This document shows positions 55,740 through 60,000 of a DNA stretch of 60,000 nucleotides, in pieces. The notes below the pieces were generated by a model. The model was given only the letters and a program-made list of their open reading frames with translations, was not told where the DNA came from and made no database searches. The DNA comes from Cristatella mucedo (Eukaryota > Bryozoa > Phylactolaemata > Cristatellidae), in the NCBI GenBank assembly GCA_009760855.2, contig WPIO01000098.1, positions 1,421,001-1,481,000 on the forward strand, written 5' to 3'. Every line of letters starts with the position of its first letter. The first letter of the stretch is position 1. The position numbers and the translations under genes are program-made.

Positions 55740-56275
55740 CAAACTTCAAATCCTTTGGAGACCACGTCTTTAGTTCCTATGCTCCCAAAGCCTGGAACGC
55801 ACTCGCGACTTGCGTCACGAAATTGGCTTAGAGGTTTTATTTCTAATAACATTAAAACAAAGAAGCAAAAGATGATTTTGAAAAGGAGTCTTATAAGTTA
55901 AGAGAAAATGCATTCTTCGGTAAAACAATAACAAATGTTTGTGTGAGGGTATGTATAGAGTTGTTTGACTTCAAGTTTAATGATGATGTTACTTTATCTG
56001 ATAAAGAGTTATAAGTGCAAGATTTAAAGACAGAAGAATATTCAACCTTAGATTTAATTGTAGTAGAAGCAACAAAATTAGGGATTTGTTTTTTTAATGA
56101 CCACATTTAAAAGGAACTTAAAAACACACCTATTTAGGACAGCATTTAGTTGGTTCCTGTGATTCATCCTTGATGTGCTTATGTGCGCTGACACTGTGCA
56201 TGCTGCCACTAACCACATTTGCATGCTGACCCTGTGCATATCATCCCTAACCATATTATTATTATTGTTATTATA
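55740..56275 (+). mobile_element. LINE (L2/CR1-like) 3' copy split by a virus-like insert
   Basis: 55740-55828 encodes the NFKSFGDHVFSSYAPKAWNA segment up to GCGTCAC. The LINE resumes at 56097 with TGACCACATTTAAAAGGAAC and runs to TAACCATATTATTATTATTG at about 56275. Between them lie 268 bases of foreign AT-rich sequence replacing about 20 bases of LINE. The usual 3' hairpin is missing. Confidence 0.85.
55829..56096 (+). pseudogene. Virus-like fragment inside the LINE
   Basis: Plus-strand protein-like text without a start runs across the whole insert with one TAA (e.g. NVCVRVCIELFDFKFNDDVT and TLDLIVVEATKLGI). Composition and texture match the AT-rich relics at 27-37 and 56-60 kb. The family is unknown. 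Confidence 0.45.
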
Positions 56276-56279
56276 AACC

Positions 56280-57490
56280 AATTGATTTCGGATTTTCTAT
56301 TCTAGAAATAATATTGTTAATCCTGAAGTATTTCTATTATAATACTATGAAAGATGAAAGATTATTATGCCGATCAACTAGCACTTGACAGCTACAGACT
56401 CACTAGTTATGAAGGTAAACACAGACAATGTTTACGAAGATGATGCCAATTACTTTGAATATTTAGATACATCTAGTTATCCTAAAAATCAACGAATATG
56501 GAAGTAAGACAGATTTGAGAAGTTGATGAAAGAGAATAAGGAAACTTTGAACAAATTTAAAGACGGGCATCTGAAAAATTTGCTATTTACCCAGTAACAA
56601 ATTTATTTAATTAGAAATGAAAAATGAGATGCGCTAGAAAGGTCTGTTTTACTTGATGAAGGGATTTTCTTTAGACCAAAACATAATTCTATGCGCATAG
56701 CAATTGCAACAAAGGATGGAATAAAAGTTGGTTTATCAGCAAAGAAAGCTAAGAGCACTAAAAAAGAAGCAGTAAAGAAATGTTCGCCTCATTCTGATTA
56801 ACTTGCTCGTCTTAGAACAAGATTTGATGTATATTGAACTCAATCTAGAATAAAAAAAGAAATCACCTCATTTATACTAAAACACCGTCTAAGAAAGCAC
56901 TATCTGCTTTTGACTCAAAATGATACTGGTTAGACTGTGGAATTAATTCACTGGCTTCTGGCCACCATAGAATCAGTGAGAGTGGTGGAAAGTGTTCTGC
57001 GTGGAATTAATTTTATTTTTAAAATGTAAATCTACTATGAAAGAAATGAGTAAATTAAAAAACTCAACAGATGACTTTGAAGTAGACAATGGCAAAGTTG
57101 AATTTGAAATTAATACAGAATACGAAACTAAAAGTGAGGACCCCAGCGTGACGACCCTGATTATAATCTCGAAGTAGATTATGTGAGGACACCAGCGTGA
57201 CGACCCTGATTATAATCTCGAAGTTGATTATGAACAAGCATTTGGTTTGAAGAAGAAGTCCTTCATACAAACGATAAAGATTAATTAAGCAAATTATTAT
57301 TTAAATAGAAATGGATGTTTCAGGAACTTCTAGTTGCGAGTAATGTAGAGAAATAGCAATGAAAATATGTCAACACAAACTTAAAGGAGTTGATCAAAGA
57401 ATTGTTAACACTCACTTGATAAACTTGTTCTTGATTTAGCTCGTTCGTTTACTAGCATTCCTGTAGAAATCTGTGAGACGTGTGATAAAC
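56280..57490 (+). pseudogene. Set of virus-like protein fragments, plus strand
   Basis: Several short protein-like runs follow on the plus strand, with stops and shifts: about 56410-56505 (acidic, YEDDANYFEYLDTSSYPK), 56520-56600 (K-rich), 56660-56800 (HNSMRIAIATKDGIKVGLSA then lysine-rich), 57030-57180 (FEVDNGKVEFEINTEYETK) and 57310-57480 (with CQHKLKGVDQRIV). I do not recognise families. Their AT-rich composition and closeness to the protease fragment suggest the same kind of endogenous element as at 27-37 kb. Confidence 0.4.
57132..57231. repeat. 50 bp direct duplication within the viral relic
   Basis: GTGAGGACcCCAGCGTGACG with the following 30 bases occurs at 57132 and again at 57182, differing at two positions. 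The near identity indicates a recent slip or unequal exchange. Confidence 0.9.
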
Positions 57491-57494
57491 TAAT

Positions 57495-58035
57495 GTATGT
57501 ATGTATGTATCTCCATCAGTAACTCCACAAACTGGGTCTTACGCAGAAGAGTTTTGCATAGCCCACTCATAGCCTGAGCGCCCTTCGGTACGCCTTCGTT
57601 TCATGAAACAAAGAGAAAGTGGGAAGCATTGCAGAGTCATGAGAGTAATTAAGGTAGTGAGTAGCATGGAATTAGCAGCTCAGGACCGCTGAAAAGGATG
57701 AGCCACAGTCGGCAGTAAGAGATTAGTTTTCATTGCATAAGAATTGCGGAAGCAAATTTCATAGCCTAGGACCTGCAGAGCTAAAGCTACTGTCGCTAAA
57801 GGTCTTTAAGCAGAGAAATGGAACCAATAATGTATTGTCCTCGCAGGACCTGAGGGCACGAAGAGGCTGAAACTTGTGCAGCAGTTCAGCTAGATACGAA
57901 GGAGCCAAGCCATGGCGGGCCTTGTGGGTCGGCTTTAGAACTTTGCTCTATATCCGTTGCTCAACCGGCATCCATCCTAGCTCTTTCAGCAAAGGAGACA
58001 CGTGCTCAACCCTCTGGGACTCATTAATCAAACCA
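57495..58035 (-). mobile_element. LINE family 3 fragment, reverse (longest copy)
   Basis: An (ATGT)n run at 57493-57510 is followed by text matching the fragments at 44.85 and 47.09 kb. The minus strand then runs upstream into VEHVSPLLKELGWMPVEQRI, the LINE thumb motif (compare [14 protein letters not shown]), and a LTHKARHGLAPSYL-like region near 57900. It inserts between virus-like fragments. Confidence 0.8.
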
Positions 58036-58137
58036 TTTGCAGTTACAGTTCCACTACTTTCTCCACCATCAACGGTAGCATACACTAACAGAAAGTAAGC
58101 CAGATAAAAACAAACAGAAATAAGAAACTTATCTGAC

Positions 58138-58359
58138 TTAGGAATCACTAAATCAGCAGTACGTATTGCACTTGATCCAAGGCAACCAGCGTATGCAAGA
58201 GAAGATGCTAAACCTGTTGAAGCTGTAATAGAAGCTAAAGCAAAAATAGGTCTTGATATTGGCTTAGCTCTATGCAATTCGATCGCTACTGATTTCCTAA
58301 ATCATACAGTATCACATCCTGAAAGTCTAAATAAAATACAAATTATGCTCGAGATCTAG
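58138..58359 (+). pseudogene. 73-codon virus-like fragment, unknown
   Basis: An uninterrupted plus-strand run without ATG reads LGITKSAVRIALDPRQPAYA, then an alanine-rich helix (EAVIEAKAKIGLDIGLALC), ending at TAG. It starts directly after AT-rich text next to LINE 3. It looks like a true protein fragment, but the family is unknown. Confidence 0.45.
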
Positions 58360-58509
58360 TTGACAGAATGTTAGATATCACACAGAAAAGGTATAAACGG
58401 CTTAATAACTAACAGATTTAATACCTAACTTTTGTTTTCTAATAATCACAAGTATTAAAATCGTATCTTTTAATATCAAAATAAACTTTAACTTGGTCAA
58501 TTCCTACGC

Positions 58510-58791
58510 CTAATGAAGTATTGGCTCTGAATTAAAATACTCTTTAGTAAAATAGCTTAATTCAAGATGCCCTACGATACCAAAATTGTTTCCCAGTTGT
58601 ATGATATCACATGGATGATTAAAAAAATGGTATTTGCTTATTATTCTGATAAATGGAAATATATGTTTTTTTCGGAAATAAAAAGTAACTTCAATAGTCG
58701 ATCTTTGTGTAAGGTCATAACTGTGAATGTCAAGTTGTTCACAAGCACAACTAATCATATTTTGTAGGAGTGGAAACATTTCTTGTGTAAT
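58510..58791 (-). pseudogene. Virus-like fragment disrupted by a solo LTR
   Basis: The minus strand reads protein-like text downstream of the LTR (MFPLLQNMISCACEQLDIHS, then RSTIEVTFYFRKK). The same protein seems to continue on the other side of the LTR at 59233-59340 (KVKPARVHFEEDLKPDFNAW). The family is unknown. The apparent long frame through the LTR is accidental. Confidence 0.45.
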
Positions 58792-59227
58792 TGTGACAGC
58801 CCTCCGCACGACCTGTCGTCGGGCTGGGTAGCGCGACCGAGCAACAACTCTGCTGGCTCCAACACCAAAACCTTTATTCCACGCAACGCCAGCCAAGCCC
58901 AGTCTACGCACACTAGACGGCTGCCGGCGTCGAGGGCTCTCTCCCTCCCCTCCCGTTGTACTCCTCCGGCAACCCTTATATTTCATGCATGCGTTGTTTT
59001 TCGCACTGTCGGGCCATTGTTCGTTCCGAACCTGCCCGACGCCTGGCGGCAGTTTGTGGTAAATTGATGTACCCACAGATGCCACCAACGCATGGATTTG
59101 GGCAGGACTGCCGAGTCATCGTCTGCCCATCCACCGGTCGTGAGCTTGCGGCTTCGTAGGCAGCCTGAGAGCCCTCGCGAGGTCTCCACCCAGTGCTCGC
59201 AGGCTGCAAGCGTCGTGTTCTTCCACA
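58792..59227 (-). mobile_element. Solo LTR (436 bp) with 5 bp target duplication
   Basis: On the minus strand it begins TGTGGAAGAACACG and ends GGGCTGTCACA, with short inverted TGTG...CACA ends. The 5 bp GTAAT occurs on both sides (58787-58791 and 59228-59232). Inside, in minus orientation, a TATA-like box (AAATATAAGG, about 58974-58983) lies about 100 bases before an AATAAA signal (58871-58880), as in an LTR promoter/polyadenylation pair. It is GC-rich in an AT-rich background. No internal retroelement genes remain, so it formed by LTR-LTR recombination. A 5 bp duplication is typical of Ty3/Gypsy and BEL types. Confidence 0.88.
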
Positions 59228-59232
59228 GTAAT

Positions 59233-59430
59233 ATAAATCCATGCATTAAAGTCAGGTTTTAAATCTTCTTCAAAATGAACTCGTGCGGGTTTTACTTTAG
59301 GTTTTTTTCTTTAGACAAATTCAGAATCTTTGAATACAGCGAATTTCTGTTTTTAATTTCCCATTTCTATGCAAAGAACTTGTTTTGATTAATTCGAACA
59401 ATGATTACAAGAGTTGCTCAATTCTGGTTC
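59233..59430 (-). pseudogene. Other side of the LTR-split viral fragment
   Basis: The minus-strand text RVHFEEDLKPDFNAWIYI leads straight to the LTR insertion point. Upstream of it there is a stop (TCTAAAG) and a further short run (KFAVFKDSEFV). The family is unknown. Confidence 0.4.
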
Positions 59431-59538
59431 CAAAATCAGTTAGGTCCATTAATTTAAGGAAAATTAAACATCTCCTTCAACAGTCTGTTTTATTGTATTC
59501 TTGTAGTTTAAAAGTGGAAACTTGGAAACTTGGACTTG

Positions 59539-59778
59539 TCAAAAATAATCAATTACTTCTGGTAATGGTGCAGCACCAAGTGAATCTAAGTAAAAACAAG
59601 AATCTCCTAATTTTGTAAGTGCTACCAAATCAAAGGTTGCTAAGTCTGACTTACCAGCATTACAAGTAATAAGAGAATCGTTTTCTTTTGGTTTTGTTAG
59701 TTCAACTGTAGCAATTACTCCACGGAAGATTTTCATATATTTTTCTTTTACTTTTTCTAGGATTTCGGTGTCAGTCAA
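59539..59778 (-). pseudogene. Adenain/Ulp1-type cysteine protease fragment (Polinton/virus-like)
   Basis: From an ATG at 59778 the minus strand has 79 codons. The end reads LGDSCFYLDSLGAAPLPEVI, which matches the 'YFDSFG..PP.EV..Y' strand of adenovirus-type maturation proteases found in Polintons, adintoviruses and relatives. Before it, LVAL stands where 'GTHWVAL' is expected. The catalytic His-Trp is not present (ATFDLVAL is read), and the C-terminal half with the catalytic Cys is not readable downstream. So this is an inactive relic. In living elements the enzyme processes capsid proteins. Confidence 0.65.
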
Positions 59779-59789
59779 GGGAGAAGTCT

Positions 59790-60000
59790 TAATTTTGTTA
59801 TACTGTTCATATTCTTTCTTACCCTATAAATTAATCGTTCTTTTTTACTCACTACACGAATCCCTAACTTCCTATCATGACTTAAAACTCCTTTAGCTAT
59901 TTTTCTAGCATGACTTAGAACTCCACTGGCGACACTCGTTCGTTCCAGTTGTCACAATTCCTTTGTTTCTAATTTTAACAAACCTTGATTTCCTATGTTT
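59790..60000 (-). pseudogene. Short basic virus-like fragment upstream of the protease
   Basis: The minus strand reads arginine/lysine-rich text (VLSHARKIAKGVLSHDRKLG) broken by stops. Small basic core-type proteins often lie beside the protease in adenovirus-like and Polinton genomes, but the match is compositional only. Confidence 0.35.

Noticed and set aside
58510-59088. A 192-codon minus-strand open frame
   Set aside because: It runs from a viral fragment straight into the solo LTR; the GTAAT duplication shows the join is an insertion, so it is not one gene.

Overview
This looks like nuclear DNA of an invertebrate animal. There are no operons, ribosome binding sites or dense gene packing. 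Instead there are spliced exons with GT/AG borders, L2/CR1-type LINEs with (ATT)n tails, two tRNA-derived SINE families, a solo LTR, several microsatellites, and relics of a large DNA virus or Polinton-like element. The LINE density and the clearly metazoan myosin-phosphatase gene suggest an early-branching or marine invertebrate, but the species cannot be read from the sequence.

Layout. 0-1.25 kb: a LINE remnant. About 2.72-15.29 kb: an old tandem array of roughly 1.45 kb non-coding units, disturbed by SINEs, a LINE, an inserted ankyrin-like segment and a local 409 bp duplication. 15.3-21.5 kb: a second L2-like reverse transcriptase fragment, a 25 bp minisatellite and a GC-rich tract. 22.2-26.0 kb: a 3.8 kb element bounded by long inverted repeats, with degenerate ATTGCC-rich internal repeats and a nested LINE. 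26.6-37.1 kb: an AT-rich block of decayed protein fragments. On the minus strand these resemble a virus-type structural block: a tail-fibre-like repeat protein, a major-capsid-like protein, a coiled-coil protein, a penton-like protein and other unidentified proteins.

38-54 kb: host gene territory. A plus-strand gene of the PPP1R12/MYPT family (myosin phosphatase targeting subunit) is recognised from three ankyrin exons (39.6, 44.3 and 46.0 kb) and two C-terminal coiled-coil exons (52.85 and 53.75 kb, ending in a typical KLSK-stop). A possible divergent minus-strand first exon starts at 38.52 kb, and a two-exon minus-strand gene (52.35-52.72 kb) lies antisense near the 3' end. The MYPT-like locus has damage: in-frame TGA codons in the first exon and a SINE inside the coding part of the second. 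It may be a decaying copy or a disrupted allele. The introns hold the best-preserved LINE in the window (40.1-41.45 kb), SINEs, TC-rich and TG-rich tracts, and fragments of a third LINE family.

53.9-60 kb: a ~225 bp degenerate repeat follows the MYPT stop. Then come a LINE interrupted by a virus-like fragment, more AT-rich viral relics including an adenain-like protease fragment, and a 436 bp solo LTR with a 5 bp target-site duplication. The most notable items are the endogenous virus/Polinton-like structural block, the inverted-repeat element, the SINE-in-exon event, and the shared 3' hairpin of the LINE and SINE families.
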